DNA of 64,000 nt from Chamaelirium japonicum (GCA_947650365.1 OX393551.1:62861173-62925172), one strand, 5' to 3'; shown: positions 25,200 to 37,281, counted from the stretch's first letter. Numbers and translations: made by a program. Notes: generated by a model from the sequence alone, not told the origin.

Positions 25200-28100
25200 C
25201 TATGAACTCCCTTTGTGTAGACCCTCCAGCTCCCGGCGCTCCCTCTCTGCTTCCTCTCTCCCCTCTTCTTGCTGCTTCCTTTCCGCCTCCTCAAGCTCTC
25301 TCACTTCATCCTCTTCCTCCTTTTCGTCGAGATCTTCAAACTCCTTCTCTGCAGCCATGGCTTTCACTATGGGATCCCTTAGCTCAGAGATCAATCCACC
25401 ACCGACTTTGTATTCTTGCTCATCGCCAATCAGGAATAGCCGTTGATCAGGCCCCGTCGCCATTGGAATGTCAACTGCAAGTAGCTTCATATCATACTGC
25501 AACAGAAAGAAGAGAGAGGCTATCTAGAGTTATTTAGACAAAATCTAAGACAACTGGGGCTTTCTTCTAAACAGTTGTGAATTTGACATAGTTCATAGTT
25601 TCAAAATCTAACCTGGCCTTTCTTCTTCTTGGTCTCGACGCTCACAAGGCCTCTTCTTTCAGATCCTCTGATGGGGAAAATGAGGAAGCAACGCTTGCCG
25701 CCAAACCTGATCTTGAAGTCCTTCAGCCTCGGTCCACCTCCTGACATAACATATGCTCTGACCTCTGTCCCGGTTAAGGGGGCACCCATGACTTCAAGAA
25801 TTCCAGCAGATGTGTTCAGTTTTCGCATTGCCAATCTATACACCTTGTCAGGATTGATCGTGAATCTTGAACGGATGTACATGCCCTAAAAAGATACGAA
25901 ACTTTATTCCTAATTGAAGAAATGCAGCTAATTGGGAATGAAAAAATGCAGCTAATTGACAATGAAAAGCTTATAATGTTGTTGCAACCAGAACTGTAGA
26001 TGAGAATTGGATAATAGTAAGTCTACCAGAAATAAACTCATAACCTGAAGAAGCAACAAAAAGAAAGGGAGGTTTCCTTCAAAAAAACATGGATCTTTTC
26101 TTCTGTCTTTGTTGGTAAATCGAGGACTAAGATTTCATTACATAAGGGAGCTAAACTAAATCATACAGAAAAACAAAATTGTAGAAACAACAATCTCACA
26201 CATGAAGAGGCTAACATTATGCCCCTGTTTGCAGTAACAAAGTCCAGTTCATTTTACAAACTTATCACATTTAAGTAATTCTCTGTAGTTCCACTAAGCA
26301 TAATACAGATATGCGTGTGTGTGCACGTGCGCGTGTGCATGTGGGTGTGATTGTGCGTGCGCTGTGCGTGTGTGTGTGCGCGCGGCGCTCATTCACTAAC
26401 CAGGTAGGCAATCATCAATATTAACAGCAAAGACAGCACAAAATTAACCATAAATCTTTCTCCAAAAACTTGCATAATGTAAAAATAAAATAAAATCAAA
26501 TCACATCGGCCCCATGAATGACCGGAAGGCGGAAGCACATATTTCTAAAGACAGCATTGTCTAAAAAATGAACAAGGTGACGAGGTGAATACTCCACAAT
26601 TACCCTCTCCAGAAGCTTACTCATAAGCTCCACAGGGGATTCAAAACCCACAAATGGCTTATTACGCTATAGCTAATCTCGGAATAATTTAGCCTTAGAC
26701 TAAGGTCTCCCATTGACTATCAGGAATGGTACCTAGCATGTCAGTATTTATCCTTGCTATGGACGGCTATGTATCAATGCTAGTGGTTAAGCCTTTTATT
26801 TCCATAGTACTAAAATGCAGGCATCAGTGTACCCGTCCAGTATGCACTAAGAGAATGCAACACAAAAAGAAGGGTGGGTTTAGTGTCTTTTTTTTAATGC
26901 ATGCTTGACACATGGAATTTATAGCACTTATTGAATGCAAAAGGAAGAATAAAGAATATAAAATGCAAGTTTTTCTTTGATCTAGTTGTTTTATTATGCA
27001 TAAAAGGACAGAATGTACAGGTAAGTTGTGTTGGAAGATGGAGACTAGGGTTTGGAGAGAATGGTATACTCTTCATTGAGGGACTCAAGCTCAATATATA
27101 TGTACATGTATACCCATACAACCCGACCCGACTGTACATGTAACCCGACCCATCTCTATACATTAACACTCCCCCTCAAACTCACGGTAGATCATGGACC
27201 GAGAGTTTGCCGATAAAATGCCGGAAGCGAGCAATTGTAAGGGGCTTCGTCAGAAAATCAGCAGTCTGCTCCGATGATGGAATGAATGGCAAGGAGATGG
27301 TATGGTCGAGAAACTCTTGGCGAACGTAGTGACAATCAACCTCAATGTGTTTTGTTCGCTCGTGGAAGACCGGGTTGCTAGCAATCTGAATAGCACTTCG
27401 GTTGTCACAGAAGAGAGGCGTGGGCCTAGATATCACAACTCCCAGGTTGAGTAGAAGGCGGCCAAGCCAGACAACCTCTGCGGTGGTGGAAGCCATAGCC
27501 CTGTATTCGGCTTCGGTGCTGGAGCGAGCAACAGACTCATGTTTCTTGCTTCGTCAAGAAATAAGAGAATCACCAAGAAACACACAGTATCCGGTAGTAG
27601 AACGGCGAGTGGCTACATCTCCTGCCCAATCTGCATCGGAGTAGGCACGCAGCACCAACAGAGAGGTGGAGGGAAAAAGTTGTGAACGGGTGATGGTGCC
27701 TCGGAGGTAGCGAATAATCCGAATGACTGCTGCATAGTGAACTGAACGTGGAGCCTGAACAAACTGACTGACAATGGCAACAGTATGGGCAATGTCTGGC
27801 CAGGTCATAGTGAGGTAGATAAGCATCCCAACCAGCCTATGATAACAGGAGACATCCTGGAGCGGCTCACCATTTGTAGCAAAAAGCTTCAAATTGAACA
27901 CCATGGGTGTGTCAGCAGTGCGAGAGTCAGTAAGAGCAGCATCAACAAAGATGTCGGAAATGTACTTTTGCTGGGAGACCAACAGACCACGAGCTGACCG
28001 GGCAATCTCGATGCCCAAAAAGTAGCGAAGAGAGCCCAGATCTTTCATCTCAAACTGACTCTGGAGGTGACGCTGAAGGGATGCTATGGTGGCACTGTCA

Positions 28101-31100
28101 TCCCCGGTGATGATCATATCATTCACATATAGAAGAAGAACTGCAATACCCTGACTAGAGGAGCGAGTGAACAAGGCATAGTCAGAGTGGCGCTCAACAA
28201 ACCCGACGGCCAGGACTGCACTACGGAATCGCTCAAACTAGGCACGAGGGGCCTGTTTGAGCCCAAAGATGGCTCGGCGCAAACGGCAGACGTGACTTGA
28301 AGAAGTAGGGACGCCCGGTGGAGGAGCCATGTATACCTCCTCTGAGAGATCACCGTGGATAAATGCATTGGTCACATCCATCTGATGTAGATGCCACCCT
28401 CTAGCAACTGCCACAGCTAAGAGGGCGCGAACGGTAGTCATCCGAGCCACTGGAGCCAACGTCTCCTCATAGTCAATCCCATACTCCTGGGAGAAACCAC
28501 GAGCAACAAGGCGCGCTTTATGCCGCTCAAAAGACCCATTAGGTCGAGTCTTGATCTCGAAGATCCATTTGCAGCTGACAGGAACCACGCCCGTGAAACA
28601 AGGAACCAAATCCCACGTCTGAGTCCGCTGAAAGGCCTCAAGCTCGACTGTCATGACATGTCGCCACTCTGGGTGAACAACTGCCTCACGGTACAACTAG
28701 GGCTCCCGGTGGGTGTGAAGGGCTGTAAGAAAGGCCTGATAGAACGAAGAGTATGAGGCAACAACAGAGTGTCTAGAAGTGTCAGGAGAACCAGGAGTAA
28801 ACACAGAGTAGCCAAAGCTGTCAGGAAAGTAGTCATAGCGAGCAGGAGGGTGATGTTGGCGCGTAGGGTATCGCCGAACAGGGCCAAGATCCGCAACCGG
28901 GCGGGGGGGAGCAGCTGCAGGTGGAGAGGAAATACCAGCGAAAACCAACTCAGAGGGAGGAACGGTAGAGCGACGAACGTAGACACACGTGACAGGTGGT
29001 GGTGGTGGTGGTGAAGGTGGCAGGGGAGACGGAAGAGGAGGTGGTGGTGGTGGTGTAGGTGGTGGGAAAGATGGAGGTGGAGGAGGCGTGGGTGGGGCAG
29101 CAGAGTACGAAGGTAGAACGGGTATGTGGAGAAGTGATAAGGGCGAGGAGGGTGACGCAGGAGGGAAGGAAAGATCCCGAGACTCAAGGGAAAAGTACGG
29201 GACATCCTCAACAAAGAAAACGTGACGAGAGACACGGATCCGGCGAGCCAAGGGATCGTAGCAACGATACCCCTTGTGCTCCTGACAGAGCCCCAAGTGA
29301 ACACACCTAACAGACTTCGCAGAGAGTTTGGTGCGCTCATGGGGAGGAAGAAGAACAAAGCACGTACAGCAAAACATGCGAAGAAGAGAGTAGTCAGGTG
29401 GGCTGGAGTGAAGGCGCTCATATGGGGTGGCACCGGATAGAGCAGAGGACGGAGTGATATTGATAAGGTGGACAACCGTCATGACAGCTTCAGCCCAGTA
29501 GGAGTGAGAAACAGATGCAGAGATAAGCAAGGCTCGTGCGGTCTCAAGGACATGACGATGCTTGCGCTCGGCGACTCCGTTCTGCTCATGGGTGTGGGGA
29601 CAGAACTGCCGGTGAAAAGTGCCGTGAGATTGAAGAATCTCACGCATCTCAGAGGAGAGATACTCCTTGGCACAATCAGACCGAAATGTTTTGATGCGCC
29701 GACCAAACTGAGTATGTATCATAGTGGTGAATCTCCTAAAGATATGAGGGACTTCAGACCGGTGACGCATAAGATAAACCCACGTGCACCTAGAGTAGTC
29801 ATCGATAAAACACACATAATACATGAAACCAGAAATAGATGCAAGAGGTGCAGGACCCCAAATGTCCGAATGTACTAAATCAAATAAAGCATCAGATATG
29901 GAAGCACTAGCAGAGAAGGGAAGAGCTAGATGCTTTGCCAGTCTACAACCCGTACAAACAGAGAGAGGGGAGAAGGACGCTCGACCCAAAGCGCCCGAAC
30001 GGAATACGCTTTTGAGTCGATCACTCGATATATGACCTAACCTTCTGTGCCACAGGTCGGCATCAGAGGTAACAGACATGACAGACGCAACAATAACGGA
30101 AGACACATGTAGATCCAGCTGGTAAAGTCCTCCTGCTCTACGGCCCAGCACAAACCACTGACCCGTCCGCGAATCCTGCACAACACAAACAGAAGGGGTG
30201 AAGGTGACAGTCAGGCCAGAGTCGCAAAAAGAACTGATAGAAATCAGATTAATATTAAGACGGGGGCATGATGGACATGGGGTAGGGTCAGGCGACCAGA
30301 AGGGTCAGAGGTAGTAGTGATGGATCCACATTGCGGAATAGGGACGAAAGTCCCATCCGCAGTGCGAACCTCCTGGTGAGTGGGAGTGGGAGAACAGTCA
30401 GTGAGTACAGTGGAGTCAAAGATGAGATGACAGGAGGCACCCGAATCGAAGATCCATGGAGCAATAGTACCAGAGGTGGCAGACAAGCCGTGAGCAGTCG
30501 CGGAGTCGGTGGAGGCTAGGTTGAGAAGGAGGAGCTCCTCGAGGCGCTGAAGACGGTCCGGCTCAGGCTGAGAAGGTGTTGTGGTAGCAGTGGGGAGCAT
30601 CGAGGTCTCTACAGTAGCCGCTATACCACCAAAGTGGCGGAAAGAGGACGAACCACATCCACGGCTCCGTCCACCTCGATCGTCGCATCGATCGTCTCGG
30701 GAAGCAGAAGCCCAGCGTGAGGCTCTCTCATCCGGACCCCAGCGGGGGTTGCGTGGAGGACGTGTAGGACATTCACGCTTTATGTGTCCGGGCTCCTTTT
30801 AGTAGTGACAGAAGACAGCCTCATCGGAGAACCCGATCGCCAGGACGGTGTCGGAGCTAGGAGCACGTGAAGGAGGACAAGTGACCTGAGTCTGAAGGCG
30901 GGTCTCCTCATCGACCAAGGCGAGCAGAGCATCCTCTAGCCGAGGGAGTGGCTCACGGTGCAGGAGCTGAGCAACGATGAAAGCAAAGTTCGGCCGAAGT
31001 GCTGCAAGGAACAGGTGCAAGTGGCCCTCATCGAGGTAGCGCTGGAAATCCCAAGAGCGGGATCAAGTACACCGCTCCGGGATCAGAAAGTCCAGCTTAT

Positions 31101-34100
31101 GCCAGTATGCACTCATCAGACTAAAGAAGTCCTGAATCGTACGCTCCCCCTGACGGGCAGACTGCGAGTCACAAATAAGCTGATGCCGGCGTGCGCCGCC
31201 GCGCGGGAGAAACCGATCCCGGAGATACTCCCACATCGCGCGCGCTGTAGGAAGGTGGCCGATGGGAGCAAGGAGCGGACGAGCAACAAAGTTCAGAAGA
31301 TAGGCTCGGATAGCCTGATCGTGACGATGCCACGTGAGAGCAGCAGTTGTGGCTGTCGTGAGAGTAGTTGTGACGATAGCAGTCGCAGCAGAAGACGCGG
31401 CACTACTGGTGACAGAGGAGGAGCCGGAGAGAACAGCTGGAGGAGGATCATCACCGGTGATGTGACCCCACAGATCACGACTGGAGAGCGTGGCCTCGAC
31501 GGTGAGCGACCAATCAGGCCAGTCGCTGGCCGAGAACAACTAAAAGGAGACCGACCGCCTTTAGCGGTGGAGAGATCGCAACGACGGACGGCACGGTAGG
31601 AGAGGCCATGGAGGAGGATCCTGGAGAGGCTATCGGAAGGAGAGGAGGGGTCGGGGGGTCGGGCGGGCGGAGGAGAGGTCGGGGTGGGCCGAGCGGGTGG
31701 AGGGGGGGTCGGGAGGGTCGGGCGGGTGGAGGGAAGAGTTCGGGAGGGCCGGGTGGGTGGAGGGGAGGGGTCAGTGGGGGCTGCGGGGTTGTCGGAGGAG
31801 GCAGGGGGGGGTGCGGTGTAGTCAGAGGAGGGCAGGGGGGGCTGCGGGGTTGTCGGAGAAGACAAGGGGGCTGCGGTGTAGTCGGAGGAGGGCAGGGTGG
31901 GCTATGGGGTGGTCGGAGGAGGTAGGGGGGGCTGCGGGGTTGTCGGAGGAGGCAGGGGGTGGTGCGGGGAGTTGCGGGGTGGTCGGAGGAGGCAGGGGGG
32001 GGCGGCGGGGTTGTCGGATGAGGCAGGGGGGGCTGCGACGTAGTCGGAGGAGGGCAGGGGGGGCTGTGGGGTGGTCGGAGGAGGCAGGGGGGGCTGCGGG
32101 GTTGTCAAAGGAGGCAGGGGGGCTACGGAGTGGTGCGGGGAGCTGCGGGGTGGTCGGAAGAGGCAGGGGGGGCTGCGGGGTTGTCGGAGGAGGCAGGGGG
32201 GCTGCAAGGTGACCGGAGGAGGTCGGGGAAGAAGTTCAGGGGCCGGAGGAAGGAGGACTGCCGGAGAGGATCGCCTTCGTTGCCGTCATCGTCACCGCAA
32301 GAGAACCCGAAGCTCTGATACCATGTTGAAAGATGGAGGCTAGGGTTTGGAGAGAATGATATGCTCTTCATTGAGGGACTCAAGCCCAATATATATGTAC
32401 ATGTATACCCATACAACCCGACCCGACTGTACATGTAACACAACCCATCTCTATACATTAACAAGTTGAAAGCTAGAAATATTGACAAATAATCAATACC
32501 CTATAGACTATGTTGTGGGTTGAAATACTGCAAATTTTATAGAAGGCCAATTTTATTGATAGGTGCATACTAGATTTCATCTTTCTTCCCCACAATGTTG
32601 GATCTAGTTTTCATTAAGCAAGTGATACCCGTCATTGGCTTGGTGAACTACCTCAGGTTCTTGCAAGTAAATATTGTTAATATGCTAAAGTCACTCTTAA
32701 ACATGCTCTAGAGGAGTTGATCAATGATTAGGGGAGTACTATGCTCGCTTCTAATCTCTAGAGAAGAGATCGTTCCTTGAGGTTTACCAAATTTACGGAG
32801 GACCTTATCAACTATCTTATATCTTTTTACTTCAATATAATGCTTATAGAAGAATTTGCCGCTTCGGGTCTTTATGGTGGCACAAAACTTAGCTTTTGTA
32901 GAATGGGAAATGACTACAATGGATCTGGGGAATTGAGTGAGGTTTGGAAAAATTACAGAATTAAAGTAGTAAGTAAATCAGATATTAGATTGATATGAAG
33001 CTACACTGTAAAAGTGGTCAAGGATGCGTGAAAAGTGTACTGAAGGAAGTCCACCATCAAGGAGGATTGAAATATAAAAGGATCTAAAAACTGTTGAGAA
33101 CTCACAAACAAAATCATAATATACTTTGTAGATTAAAATTTTGTGACAGAGATCAAGACGTTCAAAGCCTTAAGGTTTTGATTTAGATCTAAGCTTAACG
33201 ACAGATCTAGTATCTAAGAAGCACTGACACTGGTACGGGGACACGGGTACGACACGACACGGGTTCGCCGACACGGCAAATCCTAAAAAATGAGGACACG
33301 GGTACGGCGGGGACACAGCAAAATAAATGAATATTTTTAAATTTATATTTTATGTATGTTTGCAATTCATACATATTTCAATAACCGAAAAAGCCTCATA
33401 GAAAATAACTAAAATAAAAATTTAATACATATTGAATCGCTATCGTTAGTTACATCCAGCCCGATCGGTAAATCGCAAACATCTCTAAATAGTATGGAAA
33501 ATAACGGTTGTGTTTCAGTTTTGACTTCAACCTATATGAAACCTCAGAGGATAAGATAAGTTAAAGTCAAACCTGAATCGTAACCGTCCATCATAACCAT
33601 CCTGACAAGTGAATCACACTCAGGCCCAAATGGCATGCAAAAGAATGGCTGCGATTCAGTTTTGGCTTCAACCTATTTGATTCTCTGAGGTTATAATCTC
33701 AGAGGATCAAATAGGTTGAAGCCAAAACTGAATCACCACAGCTTGTAACCCGACCCTATATCGAACAGTCCATCAACCCGCAGTATCCCGAGTGTCCGAG
33801 GAGTGTCCGACGAGTGTCCGGCGAGTGTCCGAGGCGTGTCCGAGGCGTGTCCGACTCCCAGAAGCATGTAGGTTGCGTGTCCGGTGCGTGTCCGGCGAGT
33901 GTCCGACGAGTGTCGGTGTCCGACACGTGTCCGACACGGGTACGGGAGACCTGGGGAAGTGTCCATGCTTCCTAGTCTAGTATACAATCTAACAAAGATC
34001 TATGTATTATAAACTAGTATAGATGCATAATTTAAAATATGCAGAAATTCATATAAGAACAAGTGAACAACAGTAATATAGGAATACAGACAATAGACAT

Positions 34101-36696
34101 ACTAGAAGAAATGAATAAACACTACCGGTGAGGCACTAAGACATTGCACATGAGTGTTTCCTAGGTATCACACCAAGAAACCGAGGAATCTCGCCAGAAA
34201 AATTTCAGCAGAGATATGCAACAAACAAGGAGAAGAGAACTTAGGAAATGAATGCTATAATTTGGTGGCCAAAGGATCATTTATACAGTATTACCACTGA
34301 TCTTAACACTATCATGGGGCTTTCGCCTGGATTATTATAGTAGCCCATGTGAGAACTGCAATTAGAGGGGGCCAATTATCCTCTCACATGGGGTCTGATC
34401 CTCACGTTTTCTTGGCAGAGGTTGACTGCCCTTTTACTTCATAATAGGACTCTCGGAGTTCAATCCAAAGTGAATTTTGCTTAGTTCAAATACACGTGAA
34501 AATGAGCAATTTAACAAGGTTTTGGATTCTTAATGAGATGGAATACGTCTAATTAAAAAAGGGAGGGGACGGCCTCCTTGTTCAAATCAGTTGCATACTT
34601 GCATGGTTAACTTTCCTTCCTTCTTGAGCATGGCCGACTGTGCCTCTTGTGCTTAGGAGTCCAAAACTTACCTATTTCTTCTCCCTCTTTAGTACAATCC
34701 CTCCTACCAAAAAAAAAAGTACAATCCCACTTCAAAAGATAATGGTGACTAAATTCTTATAATCCTTATATAAGAAACGCATAATGAAAAAAACTGTCAC
34801 ACTTCAAAAGATAATGGCCCAACTATCACTCACATTACCCGTCCTCTTCCAAAATTTCCAGCCATACAATACAGCACAACGTCAAAAAACTATCAAACAA
34901 TTAATAACCACTAATCCAAAAAAAAATTCCAAAATCGAACCTTAGACCTAATATATGCCCTATAACTAATAATCTATTTTGCAATTCATGTGCCTAATTC
35001 TCAGATTGTTGAAACATATAAAATAGGTTTTATATTCCACTTCCCACATCTGTAACACTTACCTTTTAGGAACTCCCATGCAATCCCTTCCTTTAACTCC
35101 TTTATTCACATCCATTAGATTCACGATCCTTAAGACTTAAGAGTCATTGACAGTGCAAATCGATGCCATTTTTCAATCTATAATCCTTCATTTGAATTTC
35201 AAGACGAGAGTTATTATGAACTTCAATCCCTGCTAACTCATTCAAACAAAATCAACATAGAGTTTAGCTAGTATCTCCAACTAGCACTGACGGAACAAAA
35301 AAAATATAATATGCATTGCCAGCTTTCAGCAGCTATAATCTCCATCCCATAACTCTTAAGTCTTAACTACCGAACCAAGATATCCACCATTGCGTAGTAG
35401 CAAAGTTACCAAAGACATCCATCGTCCGAGAAGATATCGGAGAAACATGACCTTACTTTAATTCCTGCGTACTTCCAAGATGCCTTTTTCAGATCCATTT
35501 GTGAGGAAAGAAAATGTAATCATCGCGATGTAACTTCCAATCCATCTGCCTCCAAATCATGTACCCTCCAGGACAGACCAGACACTAATCCACTTCGAAG
35601 TTCGAAGAAGCCTCTTCAAGTAAAGACCGCCCCCACTTTCCTATTTTTTGCGTCAATTCATTGATAAACAGTCAAAAACTTTAGTAAGCCCAATAAACAG
35701 ATGTTCAAACAAATGATAGTGTCTTCACTGTTCTCTACTAACAAAAACAAAATCAACACAGGACCATCATCAAATCTGTAGTCAATGTCACGATTCTCGA
35801 GAATTGACGAACTTGTGACATAAGAGTGCTGAGTACTGAACAAGTATACAATCAATCATCAATGCATTTGTGTTGCAGTGGCCTTGAAAGTTTTAGAGAT
35901 CAAACATTTACCAGTGAATGAAGCTACTCAAACCCTTCATGCAGGATTAGATCAAAGGAGTACTCACCATGAAAGCAACCATGGAGGCTGCCAGGGCAAG
36001 GAACCCATATTTAGCCATGCCTTCAGAGAGCCCCACGAAAGTGCTTGCGATTCCGAACATGATCCTCCACAGCGCCACACAGAGGACCACGGCCCCAGCC
36101 CCCACTAGAATCAGATAATTCCTCTTCCAAAATGCCTCCATCTGCAGTCCGACCGCTGCACGGTACCGCGAGACCGCCGATGTAACGGCGGATAGAGGTT
36201 TTCCGACCACTGATCGCGCGACATTACTGTCGATTTTACCGGAATTGGAGCTCTTAGCCGAGAAGAACCTGTTTCGTGACGCGTTCCCATTGATCCCTCG
36301 GAGCCCGGCGGTCCTAGAAGAGAAAGGTGGCGACCCAATTGGGATTTTGGAGCTCGAATACCTCGAATTCGAGAACCCAGAAGGGAAAATCACAGGGGAG
36401 CGATTCCTGATGGAGCTGTTAGCATGAGGAGAGAGCGAACTGTAATTCCGAGAGAGGAGACGGGAAATGATACAGTCCGGAGATGCGGGTCTGCAGAGAA
36501 TCTCCGTCGAGCAAGAAGGCCTCCAGATTCCCGAGGGGAGAGAGAGGGTCTCAGGGATAACAGAGCTCGGATGCCTCGAATTGGAGAACCCGGTTGAGGG
36601 AGAAGAAATGGAGCCCCGGAGTGAAGGCTTCAATGGGTTTTCGTGGAAACAGAGCATTTGGAAACCATACATGATTCGTCTACAGGGTTTTGCCAT
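25200..36696 (-). CDS. Mitochondrial-type two-TM protein, COA1/TIM21-like family
   Basis: Three exons on the minus strand: 36,696-35,968; 25,885-25,613; 25,496-25,200 (TAG). Both introns are GT-AG and phase 0; the total is 432 codons. Residues 1 to about 150 are Ser/Arg-rich and poor in acids, like a mitochondrial presequence region. Two hydrophobic segments follow at about 194-215 and 230-248, then a soluble domain with [32 protein letters not shown] and [17 protein letters not shown]. The last 45 residues are a Glu/Arg-rich charged helix. TM-plus-small-domain layout and these motifs fit plant proteins usually annotated as cytochrome oxidase assembly protein 1 (Coa1/Tim21-type); this is recognition, not a search. 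An in-frame ATG at 36,840 would add 48 residues; I prefer 36,696 because the protein then opens MAKPCRRI. Intron 1 is about 10 kb and carries a Copia element and a MITE. Confidence 0.8.
26310..26395. repeat. Alternating purine-pyrimidine GT/GC tract
   Basis: Mostly alternating TG, CG and CA steps (GTGTGTGTGCACGTGCGCGT...GTGCGCGCGG) inside intron 1 of the COA1-like gene. Such sequence favours Z-DNA. Confidence 0.7.
27029..27168 (-). repeat. 3' LTR of the Copia element
   Basis: 140 bp; on plus it starts TGTTGGAAGATGGAGACTAG and ends CTATACATTAACA. It is followed internally by the polypurine tract complement CTCCCCCTCAAA at 27,169-27,180. Confidence 0.92.
27169..27180 (-). other. Polypurine tract of the Copia element
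   Basis: On the minus strand TTTGAGGGGGAG abuts the 3' LTR, the expected place for plus-strand priming. Confidence 0.85.
27182..30243 (-). pseudogene. Copia pol: integrase, reverse transcriptase, RNase H (defective)
   Basis: One frame runs from about 30,181 to 27,182, interrupted by three stops (28,697-28,699; 28,238-28,240; 27,554-27,556); a frameshift at about 30,180-30,245 separates it from the protease frame. Integrase: zinc-binding H-H-C-C region, then core Asp in SDIWGP, Asp in RSDCAKEY and Glu in NGVAERKH. Reverse transcriptase: motif-A Asp in QMDVTNAF is present, but the YVDD motif reads YVND (about 28,129-28,140). RNase H: SDADWAGD and STEAEYRAM are present. The second and third stops stand where Trp would be expected, as from TGG to TAG or TGA. 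The copy cannot replicate on its own. Confidence 0.9.
30244..31865 (-). pseudogene. Copia gag and protease (defective)
   Basis: The main frame runs 31,539-30,244 with stops at 31,063-31,065 and 30,799-30,801. It contains the gag core ([24 protein letters not shown]), a CCHC zinc knuckle whose second Cys is replaced by a stop (FCHY[14 protein letters not shown]) and the protease motif [10 protein letters not shown]. The proline-rich N-terminal frame (31,865 to about 31,540) is in another phase, so there is a frameshift near 31,540. Confidence 0.85.
31740..32225. repeat. G-rich minisatellite in the Copia leader/gag start
   Basis: About 15 imperfect units of roughly 27-33 bp with the core GTTGTCGGAGGAGGCAGGGG and GGGGGGCTGCGG. 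On the minus strand it reads as Pro-rich [17 protein letters not shown] units. The plus strand has many G runs of 4-7, a strong G-quadruplex candidate. Confidence 0.85.
32312..32323 (-). other. Primer-binding site of the Copia element
   Basis: On the minus strand TGGTATCAGAGC directly follows the 5' LTR; it is complementary to the 3' end of initiator Met-tRNA, the usual plant Copia primer. Confidence 0.92.
32324..32463 (-). repeat. 5' LTR of the Copia element
   Basis: 140 bp, starting TGTTGAAAGATGGAGGCTAG and ending CTATACATTAACA on plus. It pairs with the copy at 27,029-27,168. Confidence 0.92.
32469..35967. other. Remainder of intron 1 of the COA1-like gene
   Basis: Apart from the MITE at 33,214-33,975, this 3.5 kb shows no gene or repeat I recognise. 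The donor of the intron is GTGAGT, complement at 35,962-35,967. Confidence 0.75.
33206..33983. mobile_element. hAT-like MITE with GTGTCCGA minisatellite and hairpins
   Basis: Element 33,214-33,975 (762 bp) between perfect 8-bp duplications TCTAGTAT (33,206-33,213; 33,976-33,983). The ends CTAAGAAGCACTGACACT and, complemented, CTAGGAAGCATGGACACT match at about 15 of 18 positions. Subterminal left: GACACGGGTACG repeats. Right (33,790-33,945): about 12 units of a 10-11 bp GTGTCCGACGA repeat. The middle holds a near-perfect 38-bp hairpin (33,650-33,735, arms TTTTGGCTTCAACCTATTTG) and a looser related one at 33,515-33,580. Confidence 0.85.
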
Positions 36697-36870
36697 GACT
36701 AAAAGCGAGTGAGTGCAGACCAATCGAGGCGGCGGGAGGGCGGGGAGGAGGAGGGGGAGGGTGGCGGAGAGGGGGCGGAGAGAGAGAGAGAGGCTGGAAA
36801 GTGGAAACCCAGATCGGGGGGTCCAAGTAGTAGCACCCATGGAATTAGTGATGGCACCCGTTTCTTTTAA

Positions 36871-37208
36871 AAAGGAAAATTTTATTCATACCCCAAAAAT
36901 CTGTAACTAGCTCATAGTTTTATAGCAACTTACTCATAATTTTTTAAATATCATTTCTACCCTAATCTTATACCCCCACATACAACTAAAACTTAAAACA
37001 AAATGTTTTGAATAAAGAGGCATCCACTACAATTAGAAAGGAATTGAGCGATGGCATGGTTGTGGCGTCAGTGGCAGCGACATCGACAACGAGGCTCGAA
37101 GATCCTAGTTCCCCCCTATCTGATTCCTCCATAGGCGGCAACGGGGCTCGAAGACCCACTTCCCCTGATCGGATTCCTCCATAGGAAATCAAACCCCTTC
37201 AGCAATGG

Positions 37209-37281
<73 letters not shown>

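Larger units (their letters stand above)
27024..32468 (-). mobile_element. Complete but defective Ty1/copia retrotransposon
   Basis: Element 27,029-32,463 (5,435 bp) with 140-bp LTRs starting TG and ending CA. Target duplication AGTTG occurs at 27,024-27,028 and 32,464-32,468. The gene order on the minus strand is gag, protease, integrase, reverse transcriptase, RNase H, which is the Copia order. I count seven mismatches between the two 140-bp LTRs, so insertion is not very recent. It lies in intron 1 of the COA1-like gene, in the same orientation as that gene, so its signals are read in sense. Confidence 0.95.

Noticed and set aside
29468-31925. Plus-strand open frames across the Copia element, including Gly-rich ones
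   Set aside because: They are antisense shadows of the gag-pol frames and of the minisatellite.
31740-32225. Regularly spaced repeats considered as a CRISPR-like array
   Set aside because: Units are contiguous with no unique spacers, sit inside a plant retrotransposon and code in the gag leader.
32312-32323. tRNA-like TGGTATCAGAGC motifs (also 47,744 and 62,552) considered as tRNA genes
   Set aside because: Only the primer-binding complement is present next to an LTR; no cloverleaf can be formed.
36840-36841. Upstream ATG at 36,840 as the start of the COA1-like protein
   Set aside because: It would add 48 residues beginning MGATTWTP that lie within a GA/CT-rich likely leader; the ATG at 36,696 gives a more typical presequence. 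It is not excluded.
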